Shown here: piece by piece, positions 24,583-32,774 of the stretch
Layout of the letters: every line of letters starts with the position of its first letter
Numbering within the stretch: the first letter of the stretch is position 1
Source: Oscillospiraceae bacterium
GTDB taxonomy: Bacteria; Bacillota; Clostridia; Oscillospirales; Oscillospiraceae
DNA: 38,663 bases
NCBI GenBank assembly: GCA_021768185.1
Contig: JAETNP010000021.1
Location: forward strand, 1-38,663
Reading direction: 5' to 3'
Made by a program: the position numbers and the translations under genes
Notes under the pieces: model-generated
The model's input: only the letters and a program-made list of their open reading frames with translations
Told to the model about the DNA's origin: nothing
The model's database searches: none

Positions 24583-27500
24583 TTATCCGGCAAAATCTGC
24601 GCCGGCGATGTGGAAGGTCTTCACTTCAAAGGGGGCGAAATCCGCCGTCCAGCTGCCGTTTTCGGCGTTCAGCCGGCGGATGGGGTTCTCCAGCATGTCG
24701 GTCTCGGTGACGGTGGAGGCGGGAAGGGACAGGGTGAATTTGCCCCGAAGGGACATGTTCATGGATTGGTAGGCCCGGACGATCAGCCCGTCTCCATTTT
24801 CCGCGGGCTTGACCATATCAATAATGATCCCGTCGCCGGCGCAGGACAGAAGGCTGTCCATCTTGTACTCGCCGGGTATGACCAGCGGTTCCAGGTTCAT
24901 CTCATAGCCCCGGCGGACAACGCCGCTTTGGGAAAGAGCGCCGTTCCAGAAATATACGCCATATTGGAAGCTATGGCGGCCGATGTCCGCCTGGAAGTCC
25001 GGAGCCTTGGCGGCCCGCAGCAGGCTGAGACACAGGCTTGCGCCATGGCCGCTGATGCCGTACTTGCAGTCGTTGAGCAGGGCGGCGCCCCGGTTGTCCT
25101 CCGCTACAGCGGACCACTTGTGGTTGCATACTTCAAACCGGTCCCTGTCGTACCGGCGGGAGGCGTGGGTGGGGCGCTTGATATAGCCGTACTGGATTTC
25201 GTTGTACATTTCCTCCGCGTGGAGGGCGAAGGGGAATTCGACCTTGAGGAGCTTGTGGGTTTCGTTCCAGTCGATGTCGGTGCGGAAGGTGATGCAGCGG
25301 GAATCCTGCTCCAGGATCACGGTCTGCTTCAGCAGGCTGTTATGGATTTTCCGGCAGCAGCGAACGCTGCTGAACAGGGGGCCGGTGTGGACCTCCTCAA
25401 AAACGGCGGGCTCCGGCAGTTCCACAGGGTTTTCCAAGTAGGTGCTGTCCAGGTCCCAGGCGTCAAAGTGGCGGGGGATATCCTGGTACATCCGCATCCG
25501 GTTGCCGGGCTGGGCCAGCCACTCCCGCCCGGTTTCCTTGTCGTAGACGCGGGACAGGGAGCCGTCGGCGGCGAACTCCACCCGCAGGCAGGCATTTTCC
25601 AAAACAGGCAGGGCCTCACGGACAGAGCGGGTATCCTCCGTCAGCGCCTCCGTGCGGTAGAGGACCACAGAGGCAAAAGCCCCGATTTTGACCCGGACAT
25701 GGGGCTTGCCGTCCAGGGACTGGACTGCCAGGGGACATGCCTCCGTCCTTGCGCCGGTCCACCCCTCGGGCAGGGGGACGAGAGCTGTGCGCTCCCAGGA
25801 CAGGGAGTTGAAGACCGTGACGGCGTCCTCCCGGGGGCGGCCCAGCAGCCGGCGCAGATAGTCCTGGGTCCCTTTCATAATTTCCAGGTAGTCCTCGCGG
25901 CTGTGCTGATAGATCTCCGCAATGCCGGAGCCGGGAAGTACGTCGTGGAACTGGTTGAAGAGAAGCTTCTTATACAGCGACTCCTGGAGCTTCGGGTCGC
26001 TGCGGCCGGTCAGTGCGCTCCACACATCCGCCTCCCGCAGGGCAAACTCACATTTCCGATTGCCCTTCTTCACGTCTGCCTGGGAGGTGTAGACGCCCCG
26101 ATGGGCGGCGAAGTAGAGTTCTCCCACATAGTGATCCGGCTGGTAGGGGCCGCTTTCCATATCCCGGAAAAAGGCGTTGGGGGTAGTCATCTCGCACTTG
26201 GGCACGCCTTCCAGATCCTTAAGCCGGCGCAGGCTTTCCAGATGGTCCCGGGTGGGGCCCGCGCCGCCGTCGCCGTAGCCATAGGGATAGAGGATGCGGT
26301 CATAGTTGTTCTTTGAGGTCCTCTCCCGGAAGCGGCGGATGACGGTCTTTGCGTCGGTCTGGGCGCCATAATCCCGATCCAGGACGCTCAGCACCTCGGT
26401 GCCGTCGATGCCCTGCCAGCGGAAGTAGTTGTAGGGGAAGGGGTCGCAGTCGTTATAGGCCCAGCTGAGCTTCTGCGTGGCGAAATAGCGGATGCCGCAG
26501 CCCCGGAGGATCTGAGGCATGGCGCCGCTGTATCCGAAGACATCCGGCAGCCACAGCAGCTCGCAGTCCACGCCGAATTCTTCCTTGAAAAACCGCTTGC
26601 CGTACAGGAACTGCCGGATCAGGCTCTCGCCGCAGGGCATATTGGTGTCCGCCTCCACCCACATGCCGCCCTCGGGAACAAACTGGCCCGCCCGCACCTT
26701 CTGGCGGATTTTTTCATAGAGCTCCGGGTAATTTTCCTTGGTCTGCTGGTAGAGGTAGGGCTGGCTCTGCAGGAATACATAGTCCGGGTACATATCCATC
26801 AGGTGCAGCTGGGTGGAGAAGGTGCGCCCGCATTTGCGGACGGTTTCTTCCCTGGTCCACAGCCAGGCAAGGTCCAGATGGGAGTGGCCGAAGGCGTACA
26901 TTCGGGGAGCGGTGGTGCCATTGGTGCAGGAGAGCATGGGGGCAAGGATTTCCCGCGCCTTCCGGCAGGAAATTTCCATGGCCGCCCTGCCGTCCTCCAT
27001 CTGCAGGGCGTTGACGGCCCTTTTCAGAGCGTTGTCTATCTCCATGACCCGCAGGGAGTCCGGGTCCAGGCTGTCCCGGATGCCCACCAGGGTTTCCATA
27101 TCCAGGGACAGCTGGTAAATATCCTCCTCCCAGATGCCGCAGAAGCTTCTGCCGACCACGGGCCGGGAGTAGCTGTACAGCTTCCGGGTGGGAAACTCCT
27201 CCTGATCCACCACGGGACCGGTCAGCACCGTTCTTGGGCCGTCGCCGGCATAGCTCTCAAAGGCGATTTCATAGGTCCTGCCCGCCTCGGCGCAGTCGGT
27301 AAGGACCATATCGCAGCAGTGGTGATAGTCATGAGTCATCCGGTCGGCCCGGTTGGTGCCGAAGGGCGCCCCGTTCACAAAGGCCAGGCCCTCGCCGCCC
27401 AGTTCAAAGCGGAGGACCAGCTTCTTTCCAGCCGCCTGGGGGGGCAGGGAGAGCGTGGTGAAAAACCAGGCATAGCCAAATTTCTTCCCGTATACCGTTC

Positions 27501-27666
27501 CCTCCGGCATGGGGACTCGGGGGCGGGCGCCGGCCTGCGCGCAGCGCAGACGCTCGTTGGTGGTAAAGCCTTCAAAGGTAAGCTCCGCCACCGGCTGGAA
27601 GAGCTGCCGCTCCAGCTCCTCCCGATACAGCCGCAAACGGTCTGTCCACTCTTTGGATAATGACAT
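24583..27666 (-). CDS. GH38 alpha-mannosidase
   Basis: A 1027-residue cytoplasmic class II alpha-mannosidase. An N-terminal beta-sandwich (about 1-245) precedes the catalytic barrel. Zinc ligands are expected at His263 and Asp265 in GHSHLDLAWLW, the nucleophile at Asp375 in LLWLPDVFGYSG, and a further zinc His in NQFHDVLPGSGI. The large C-terminal beta domains complete the family layout, and length is normal. It is first in the operon with the propeller and GH105 genes, behind its own promoter. Its presence shows that the target glycan probably contains alpha-linked mannose, as glucuronomannans, xanthan side chains or some plant glycolipid head groups do. GAGGG lies about seven bases before the ATG. 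Confidence 0.94.
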   Translation of the reverse strand: MSLSKEWTDRLRLYREELERQLFQPVAELTFEGFTTNERLRCAQAGARPRVPMPEGTVYGKKFGYAWFFTTLSLPPQAAGKKLVLRFELGGEGLAFVNGAPFGTNRADRMTHDYHHCCDMVLTDCAEAGRTYEIAFESYAGDGPRTVLTGPVVDQEEFPTRKLYSYSRPVVGRSFCGIWEEDIYQLSLDMETLVGIRDSLDPDSLRVMEIDNALKRAVNALQMEDGRAAMEISCRKAREILAPMLSCTNGTTAPRMYAFGHSHLDLAWLWTREETVRKCGRTFSTQLHLMDMYPDYVFLQSQPYLYQQTKENYPELYEKIRQKVRAGQFVPEGGMWVEADTNMPCGESLIRQFLYGKRFFKEEFGVDCELLWLPDVFGYSGAMPQILRGCGIRYFATQKLSWAYNDCDPFPYNYFRWQGIDGTEVLSVLDRDYGAQTDAKTVIRRFRERTSKNNYDRILYPYGYGDGGAGPTRDHLESLRRLKDLEGVPKCEMTTPNAFFRDMESGPYQPDHYVGELYFAAHRGVYTSQADVKKGNRKCEFALREADVWSALTGRSDPKLQESLYKKLLFNQFHDVLPGSGIAEIYQHSREDYLEIMKGTQDYLRRLLGRPREDAVTVFNSLSWERTALVPLPEGWTGARTEACPLAVQSLDGKPHVRVKIGAFASVVLYRTEALTEDTRSVREALPVLENACLRVEFAADGSLSRVYDKETGREWLAQPGNRMRMYQDIPRHFDAWDLDSTYLENPVELPEPAVFEEVHTGPLFSSVRCCRKIHNSLLKQTVILEQDSRCITFRTDIDWNETHKLLKVEFPFALHAEEMYNEIQYGYIKRPTHASRRYDRDRFEVCNHKWSAVAEDNRGAALLNDCKYGISGHGASLCLSLLRAAKAPDFQADIGRHSFQYGVYFWNGALSQSGVVRRGYEMNLEPLVIPGEYKMDSLLSCAGDGIIIDMVKPAENGDGLIVRAYQSMNMSLRGKFTLSLPASTVTETDMLENPIRRLNAENGSWTADFAPFEVKTFHIAGADFAG

Positions 27667-27698
27667 AAGAAATCCCTCGCTGTTGGAATAATTGTTAT

Positions 27699-27765
27699 GG
27701 TATAGCCATTTTTATTATGGCATACGCCCTCCCCGCAAACAAGCTCAAGAATCAGCTTTTTGTCC
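27699..27765 (-). promoter_or_regulatory. Promoter and putative operator of the GH38 operon
   Basis: On the minus strand TTGTTT (27737-27742) and CATAAT (27714-27719) are 17 bases apart. The 23 bases upstream of the -35 box (27743-27765) contain GGACA and CTGAT in the same register as the elements at 15089 and 27841. CCATAA also occurs twice, 20 bases apart, over and just after the -10 box. Confidence 0.55.
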
Positions 27766-27840
27766 TCAGATTTATTTTGATTTCCCGCCGCCGGCGGCAG
27801 GATGGTGAAGCGCCCGGGGAGAAATTTCGGCAAAATTCCG

Positions 27841-27893
27841 GGATATTAGAATGATATTAAGGATTGTGCGGGGCCCCGGCTTCATGGTATGCT
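27841..27893 (+). promoter_or_regulatory. Promoter and putative operator of the Kdu operon
   Basis: TTGTGC (27864-27869) and TATGCT (27888-27893) are 18 bases apart. Two GATATTA direct repeats at 27842-27848 and 27853-27859, exactly one helical turn apart, run up to the -35 box. The whole 23-base element closely matches that at 15089-15111. The spacer holds a GGGGCCCC palindrome. Confidence 0.62.
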
Positions 27894-27961
27894 TTTTACC
27901 ACAATAAAAGAAAGGCGGCCGTTCGTCTGCGCTCCTTCCCCCTGGCAGTGCAGACCTTGTA

Positions 27962-28780
27962 ATGGCCGGCATGGTGACGGATATGGATACCGTTAAACTA
28001 AAGGTCCTCAATGCCGCCGGGCATACCCGAATGGTCAGTGAGGCCGGTGAACAGGCGAGCCTGGTGTATACCGGCGCTTATGCCGAGGGAGATCGGATCG
28101 CCCTCTCTGTCAGCAGACCGGAGGGGTACTATGTCATCCAGCTGGAGGACACCCTGCCCCCGGCGCTGGTCTATGTCACCCAGGCGGAGGTGTTCTATAC
28201 CATTCCCAACGGCAGCGATCTGATTGTCTTTTCTCCCAAGAGCTTTTCCGGCAGCCGCCATCTGATCCGGGCCAGGGCGGCTTCTCCCGAGGAGGTGGCC
28301 CGGCGCCGCAATCTGGCCCTGAACCCCTTTGACCGGCACAGCAATACGGGCATCTTTCCCCACGCCGAGGCCAATGTGGAGACACGGGGGGAGGCCGTAT
28401 TTGCCGCCTACAACGCTATTGACGGCATTTATGAAAACTCCTCCCACGGGGAATGGCCCTACCAGAGCTGGGGCATCAATCGGGACCCCAAGGCGGAATG
28501 GACCCTTCGCTTTGGCCGGAGCGTCTGCATTGACGAGCTGCGGATGACCCTGCGGGCGGACTTTCCCCATGACAGCTGGTGGGAGGAGGCAGCCGTGGAA
28601 TTCTCCGACGGCAGCCGGGAGATCCTTTCCCTCAGCAAGAGCGCCCAGCCCCAGGTTTTTTCCATTGTGCCCCGGGTGGTGGAGTGGTTGACTCTGAAGG
28701 AACTGAAAAAGGCAGCGGACATATCCCCTTTTCCTGCCTTGACTCAATTTGAGGCCTGGGGTACGGAGGCGCAAAAGTAA
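27962..28780 (+). CDS. Unrecognised two-domain beta-rich protein, possibly carbohydrate-binding
   Basis: A 272-residue soluble protein with no signal peptide, so not an obvious surface adhesin. The first half (about 1-105) is strand-rich (GDRIALSVSRPEGYYVIQLE) and then NLALNPFD leads into a second domain. That domain has a discoidin/F5-8C-like look (AAYNAIDGIYENSSHGEWPY, WTLRFGRSVCIDELRMTLRA) and many aromatic residues, including SWWEEAAVEFSDGS. I do not recognise a named family. It is the first gene of the operon that encodes Hyi-like, IolG-like, KduI and KduD proteins. Three in-frame ATGs (27962, 27971, 27983) are possible starts, and no ribosome binding site is clear near any of them. An intracellular sugar-binding or accessory enzyme subunit role is a guess. 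Confidence 0.72.
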   Translation: MAGMVTDMDTVKLKVLNAAGHTRMVSEAGEQASLVYTGAYAEGDRIALSVSRPEGYYVIQLEDTLPPALVYVTQAEVFYTIPNGSDLIVFSPKSFSGSRHLIRARAASPEEVARRRNLALNPFDRHSNTGIFPHAEANVETRGEAVFAAYNAIDGIYENSSHGEWPYQSWGINRDPKAEWTLRFGRSVCIDELRMTLRADFPHDSWWEEAAVEFSDGSREILSLSKSAQPQVFSIVPRVVEWLTLKELKKAADISPFPALTQFEAWGTEAQK

Positions 28781-28924
28781 GAACCTATATTTACAACCGC
28801 TGCACGCCTAACTAACCTGAAGAACAGCAAAGATGCTTTCCAAGATGCACTATGATGTGTATACGTTCAAACTGTGCAAAACACAGGCAGCCAGCACACA
28901 ACGAAAAGAAGGAGAATCATCACT

Positions 28925-29710
28925 ATGGTATTTCAAACATCAGTCTGCATTGAGTCCATGTATAACGAGCTTCCGTTTCTGGACCGCTTTCAGGCGGCGA
29001 GAAAAGACGGATTTGACTTTGTGGAGTTCTGGAGCTGGACGGACAAGGACCTGTCCGCGGTAAAAGCGGCGGCGGAGTCCGCCGGGATCGGCATCTCCGG
29101 ATTCAACGGGGACGCGGAGCTGTCTCTGATCGATCCCGCGCAGAAGGAGGACTATCTGGCCTTTCTCCGCCGTTCGGTGGAGGCGGCAAAGCAGGTGGGC
29201 GCCCGGTCTGTCACCATCCACTCCAACGGCCTGGGGGAAGGCGGCGTGGTTATCAACCGCTATGACGAGCTCAGCGGTACCGTCAAGCTCTGCGCCATGT
29301 TTGACACCCTGAGAGATTGTGCCGGAATCGCGGAGGAATCCGGCATTCTGATGAATCTGGAGGCGCTGAACATCACCACGGACCACGCCGGGAACTTCCT
29401 TCAGACCACCCGAATGGCCGCGGAGATGACCCGGCTCATCGGCTCCCCAAAGCTGAAAGTGCTCTATGATGTGTACCACATGCAGCTCAACGAGGGCAGC
29501 CTCTGCGACAACATCCGGGCTTACGGCGGCCAGTTCGGCCACATCCACGTGGCGGATGCCCCTGGCCGGCATGAGCCGGGAACGGGGGAGATCAACTATC
29601 ACCGTGTTTACGACTGCCTGGAAAGCATCGGCTACAGGGGGCTGATTGGATTTGAGCTGTTCCCCCTGACCACTACGGAAAACGCCGTCAAGGCGATTAT
29701 GTCATACTGA
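28925..29710 (+). CDS. Hydroxypyruvate-isomerase-like TIM-barrel protein
   Basis: A 261-residue AP-endonuclease-2-type TIM barrel. Family blocks are MNLEALNITT (Glu near 143), VLYDVYHMQLNEG and HVADAPGRHEPGTGEINY, the last being close to the signature of hydroxypyruvate isomerase (Hyi), then GFELFP with a final Glu. The start at 28925 is chosen over an upstream in-frame ATG because AAGGAG lies eight to nine bases before it. It is followed after 24 bases by an inositol-dehydrogenase-like gene. Proteins with this signature often act on keto-sugars other than hydroxypyruvate, so the real substrate may be a uronate- or inositol-derived ketone. Confidence 0.82.
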   Translation: MVFQTSVCIESMYNELPFLDRFQAARKDGFDFVEFWSWTDKDLSAVKAAAESAGIGISGFNGDAELSLIDPAQKEDYLAFLRRSVEAAKQVGARSVTIHSNGLGEGGVVINRYDELSGTVKLCAMFDTLRDCAGIAEESGILMNLEALNITTDHAGNFLQTTRMAAEMTRLIGSPKLKVLYDVYHMQLNEGSLCDNIRAYGGQFGHIHVADAPGRHEPGTGEINYHRVYDCLESIGYRGLIGFELFPLTTTENAVKAIMSY

Positions 29711-29734
29711 CAAACAAGAAAGGAAGCGAAGATT

Positions 29735-30742
29735 ATGAAAGTCGGCATCATCGGCGCGGGCCGCATTGGCAAGGTCCACGCGAAAAACATTGCGGCCTTG
29801 GTTCCCCAGCTGGAAATCAAGACCATCGCCGATCCGTACATGAACGAGGAGACCGAGGCCTTTGCCAGGAGCCTTGGCATCCCTAACGCCGTCAAGGATG
29901 CGGAGGCCATTCTGAAGGACCCGGAAATCGAAGCGGTGCTGATCTGCTCGTCCACCAACACCCACGCGGACTTTATCATCCGGGCCGCCGCCGAGGGTAA
30001 GCATATTTTCTGTGAGAAGCCTATTGACTATGATATCCAGCGGGTACGTCAGGCCATTGCTGCCGCGAAAAACGCCGGCGTAAAGCTCCAGATTGGATTC
30101 TGCCGCCGCTTTGACCACAACCACCGCGCCGTCTACGACATGGTGCGCAGCGGCAAGGTTGGCAAGGTAAACCTCATCAAGATCAGTTCCCGGGATCCCG
30201 AGCCGCCTCCCATCTCCTATGTCAAGGTTTCCGGCGGCATCTTCTATGACATGATGATTCACGACTTCGATATGGCCCGCTTCCTGGCGGGCAGCGAGGT
30301 GGAGGAGGTCTCCGCCGTAGGCTCCGTGCTGGTAGATCCCGCCATCGGCGAGGCCGGGGACGTGGACACGGCCGTGGTGACGCTGCGCTTTGCAAACGGA
30401 GCTATTGGCATAATTGACAACAGCCGCAAGGCCGTTTACGGCTATGATCAGCGGGTGGAGGTCTTCGGGTCCGAGGGCGCCGCACTGAATGCCAACGATA
30501 CGCCCAGCACCGCCGTCTTCTACGGGGCGGATGGAACCGTCTCCGAGAGCTGCTATAAAATCATGTGGGACCGGTACACCGGTGCTTTCGTCAGTGAGAT
30601 GCGCGCCTTTGCCAAGGCGGTTTCCGAGAATTTGGAGCCCTCGGTCACCGGCGATGACGGGCTCTATCCCGTGCTGATGGCGGCGGCTGCGGCCAAGTCC
30701 CTGAAGGAAAACCGTCCCGTCAGGATCTCCGAGGTCAGCTGA
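29735..30742 (+). CDS. Gfo/Idh/MocA oxidoreductase, inositol 2-dehydrogenase-like
   Basis: A 335-residue NAD(P)-dependent sugar or cyclitol dehydrogenase. The Rossmann motif GIIGAGRIG is at residues 4-12, the conserved Lys95 is in CEKPID, and Asp172/His176 in FYDMMIHDFD match the catalytic Asp172 and His176 of Bacillus IolG. AAGGAAG lies about nine bases before the ATG. Inositol dehydrogenases give 2-keto-inositol, but close relatives oxidise glucose, glucosides or other sugars at C1 or C3. Inositol is therefore likely rather than certain. Its partner enzymes may be the TIM-barrel proteins encoded at 28925-29710 and 10649-11527. No other iol genes (iolC, iolD, iolB) are seen. Confidence 0.85.
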   Translation: MKVGIIGAGRIGKVHAKNIAALVPQLEIKTIADPYMNEETEAFARSLGIPNAVKDAEAILKDPEIEAVLICSSTNTHADFIIRAAAEGKHIFCEKPIDYDIQRVRQAIAAAKNAGVKLQIGFCRRFDHNHRAVYDMVRSGKVGKVNLIKISSRDPEPPPISYVKVSGGIFYDMMIHDFDMARFLAGSEVEEVSAVGSVLVDPAIGEAGDVDTAVVTLRFANGAIGIIDNSRKAVYGYDQRVEVFGSEGAALNANDTPSTAVFYGADGTVSESCYKIMWDRYTGAFVSEMRAFAKAVSENLEPSVTGDDGLYPVLMAAAAAKSLKENRPVRISEVS

Positions 30743-30795
30743 CCTCGAACGGAAACGCCGGAGGCTGGGGCCCCAAGCCCTGAGCTGTCCGGCGT
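30731..30795 (+). promoter_or_regulatory. Palindrome and branched hairpin between iolG-like and kduI genes
   Basis: GAGGTCAGCTGACCTC (30731-30746) is a perfect 16-bp palindrome across the stop codon of the dehydrogenase gene. Next, ACGCCGG (30755-30761) pairs with CCGGCGT (30789-30795) around an inner GGCTGGGG/CCCCAAGCC stem. No T-tract follows, so RNA processing or differential expression is more likely than full termination. Confidence 0.55.
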
Positions 30796-30845
30796 ATTCT
30801 GCTGAATGTGCAGCAGGGAAAATTTTATTAGAGGAGAAAATGAAA

Positions 30846-31688
30846 ATGGATATCCGCTATTCCGCGAACCCGAATGACGTGAAGCGCTACACCACCGAGG
30901 AGCTCCGGAAGGAGTTCCTCATCCAGGACCTCTACCAGCCCGACCAGGTAAAGGCAGTCTACTCCCATGTAGACCGCATGGTGGTCTTGGGCATCATGCC
31001 TGTGAGCAAGGAGGTCCCCATCGACCAGGGCATCGACGTATGGGCCAACTTCGGCACCAACTTCTTCCTGGAGCGCCGGGAGGCCGGCGTGTTCAACCTG
31101 GGCGGCCCCGGCTCCATCACCGTGGATGGGGAGAAGTACGACCTGGGCTTTGAGGACTGTCTGTATATTACCATGGGCGCTAAAGAAGTAACCTTCGCCA
31201 GCACAGATGGTTCCAACCCTGCCCGGTTTTATCTGGTGTCTGCCCCCGCCCACAAGTCCTACAAGACTACCTTCCTCTCCATGGCGGACGCCGCCAAGCG
31301 TCCCTGCGGCGCGGCGGAGACCGCCAACGCCCGGGTCATCAACCAGTTCATCCACCCGGACGTTCTGCCCACCTGCCAGCTGTCCATGGGCCTGACCCAG
31401 CTGTCCCCCGGCAGCGTATGGAACACCATGCCCGCCCACACCCACGAGCGTCGGATGGAGGTCTACACCTACTTCAACATCCCCGAGGGCAACGTGGTCT
31501 TCCACATGATGGGCCAGGGTCAGGAGACCCGGCACATCGTCATGCAGAACTACGAGGCGGTAATCTCCCCGTCCTGGTCCATCCACTGCGGCTGCGGCAC
31601 GGGCAGCTACACCTTCATCTGGGCCATGGGCGGTGAAAACCAGGCTTTTGATGACATGGACAACATTCCTATTACGGAACTGCGCTGA
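30846..31688 (+). CDS. kduI: 5-dehydro-4-deoxy-D-glucuronate isomerase
   Basis: A 280-residue cupin-type zinc isomerase that converts 5-keto-4-deoxyuronate to 3-deoxy-D-glycero-2,5-hexodiulosonate. The zinc ligands are His198, His200, Glu205 (in PAHTHERRME) and His247, each two residues on from His196, His198, Glu203 and His245 of the E. coli enzyme. The start is placed at the second ATG (30846), which gives nine bases to GGAG and the family N-terminus MDIRYSANP; the ATG at 30840 leaves only three bases. It is followed after 17 bases by KduD. It provides the link from GH88/GH105 products to central metabolism. Confidence 0.97.
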   Translation: MDIRYSANPNDVKRYTTEELRKEFLIQDLYQPDQVKAVYSHVDRMVVLGIMPVSKEVPIDQGIDVWANFGTNFFLERREAGVFNLGGPGSITVDGEKYDLGFEDCLYITMGAKEVTFASTDGSNPARFYLVSAPAHKSYKTTFLSMADAAKRPCGAAETANARVINQFIHPDVLPTCQLSMGLTQLSPGSVWNTMPAHTHERRMEVYTYFNIPEGNVVFHMMGQGQETRHIVMQNYEAVISPSWSIHCGCGTGSYTFIWAMGGENQAFDDMDNIPITELR

Positions 31689-31705
31689 AAGTGAGGAAAA
31701 ACAAC

Positions 31706-32506
31706 ATGGACATGCAGAAATTATTCTCCCTGGAGGGCAAGGTGGCCCTGGTCACCGGCGGGGCCTACGGCATTGGCTTCGCCATGGCGGAGGCTCTGGC
31801 GAACGCGGGGGCGAAGATCGCCTTCAACTGCCGTAGCCAGGAGCATCTGGACAAGGCCCTGGCGGACTACGCCGCCAAGGGCGTTGACGCCAAAGGCTAC
31901 ATCGCCGACGTTACCGACGAGACGCAGGTGAAGGACCTGATCGCCAAGATCGAGACTGACCTGGGCGGCGTGGACATCCTGTTCAACAACGCGGGCATCA
32001 TCCGCCGCATCCCCATGACGGACATGAGCGCCGAGGAGTTCCGGCAGGTGGTGGATATCGACCTGGTGGGTCCCTTCATCTGCGCCAAGGCGGTCATCCC
32101 CGGGATGCTGAAGAAGGGCCACGGAAAGATCATCAACATCTGCTCCATGATGAGCGAACTGGGGCGCGAAACCGTCTCCGCCTACGCCGCCGCCAAGGGC
32201 GGATTGAAGATGCTCACCCGGAACATCTGCTCCGAGTACGGCGCGGCCAACATCCAGTGTAACGGCATCGGGCCCGGCTATATCGCCACCCCCCAGACTG
32301 CCCCCCTGCGGGAGCGCCAGCCGGACGGCAGCCGCCATCCCTTCGACCAGTTCATCATCGCCAAGACCCCGGCGGGCCGCTGGGGAGACCCGGAGGACCT
32401 GGCGGGTCCCGCGGTATTCCTGGCCTCCGACGCCTCCAACTTCGTCAACGGCCACGTCCTCTACGTGGACGGCGGCATCCTGGCCTATATCGGCAAGCAG
32501 CCGTAA
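31706..32506 (+). CDS. kduD: 2-dehydro-3-deoxy-D-gluconate 5-dehydrogenase
   Basis: A 266-residue short-chain dehydrogenase that reduces the KduI product to 2-keto-3-deoxygluconate. The cofactor motif TGGAYGIG is at residues 17-24, NNAG at 94-97, the catalytic Ser near 147 and Tyr160/Lys164 in YAAAK. The ATG at 31706 has GAGG nine bases upstream and the family N-terminus (LFSLEGKVALVTG); a GTG at 31691 is in frame but would overlap the ribosome binding site. It is the last gene of the operon. The kinase and aldolase for 2-keto-3-deoxygluconate (kdgK, kdgA) are not in the window and must lie elsewhere. Confidence 0.95.
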   Translation: MDMQKLFSLEGKVALVTGGAYGIGFAMAEALANAGAKIAFNCRSQEHLDKALADYAAKGVDAKGYIADVTDETQVKDLIAKIETDLGGVDILFNNAGIIRRIPMTDMSAEEFRQVVDIDLVGPFICAKAVIPGMLKKGHGKIINICSMMSELGRETVSAYAAAKGGLKMLTRNICSEYGAANIQCNGIGPGYIATPQTAPLRERQPDGSRHPFDQFIIAKTPAGRWGDPEDLAGPAVFLASDASNFVNGHVLYVDGGILAYIGKQP

Positions 32507-32774
32507 TGATACCTTCTTGCTCAACCGCTTCCAGCTCTCCGACAGGAATGGCTTGGGCAACAACTGCGGCGAGGTCTTTGTGATTTCCTCCGTCGGGAGT
32601 TGGCTCTGATCCGGAAGAAACAGTGCGGCCGGGGCGATGCAACCAGACCTATCTGACCAGCGTCCAGCCGATGGATGATCCTGCCTGAAATATCAGCATC
32701 AAAAGCAAGCTGCACCCTTCAATCAAAAACGAAAGCAGCCCGATATCCAGGGGCTGCACAGAACTGCTGAATAG
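32507..32774. other. Intergenic stretch without a supported gene
   Basis: Between the convergent kduD and yibE/F-type genes. Short open frames exist on both strands but none has a ribosome binding site or a recognisable product. No clear terminator follows kduD. Confidence 0.5.

Noticed and set aside
32521..32715. Possible small gene or transposase remnant after kduD
   Set aside because: Arginine- and serine-rich frame without motifs, ribosome binding site or resemblance to a transposase.
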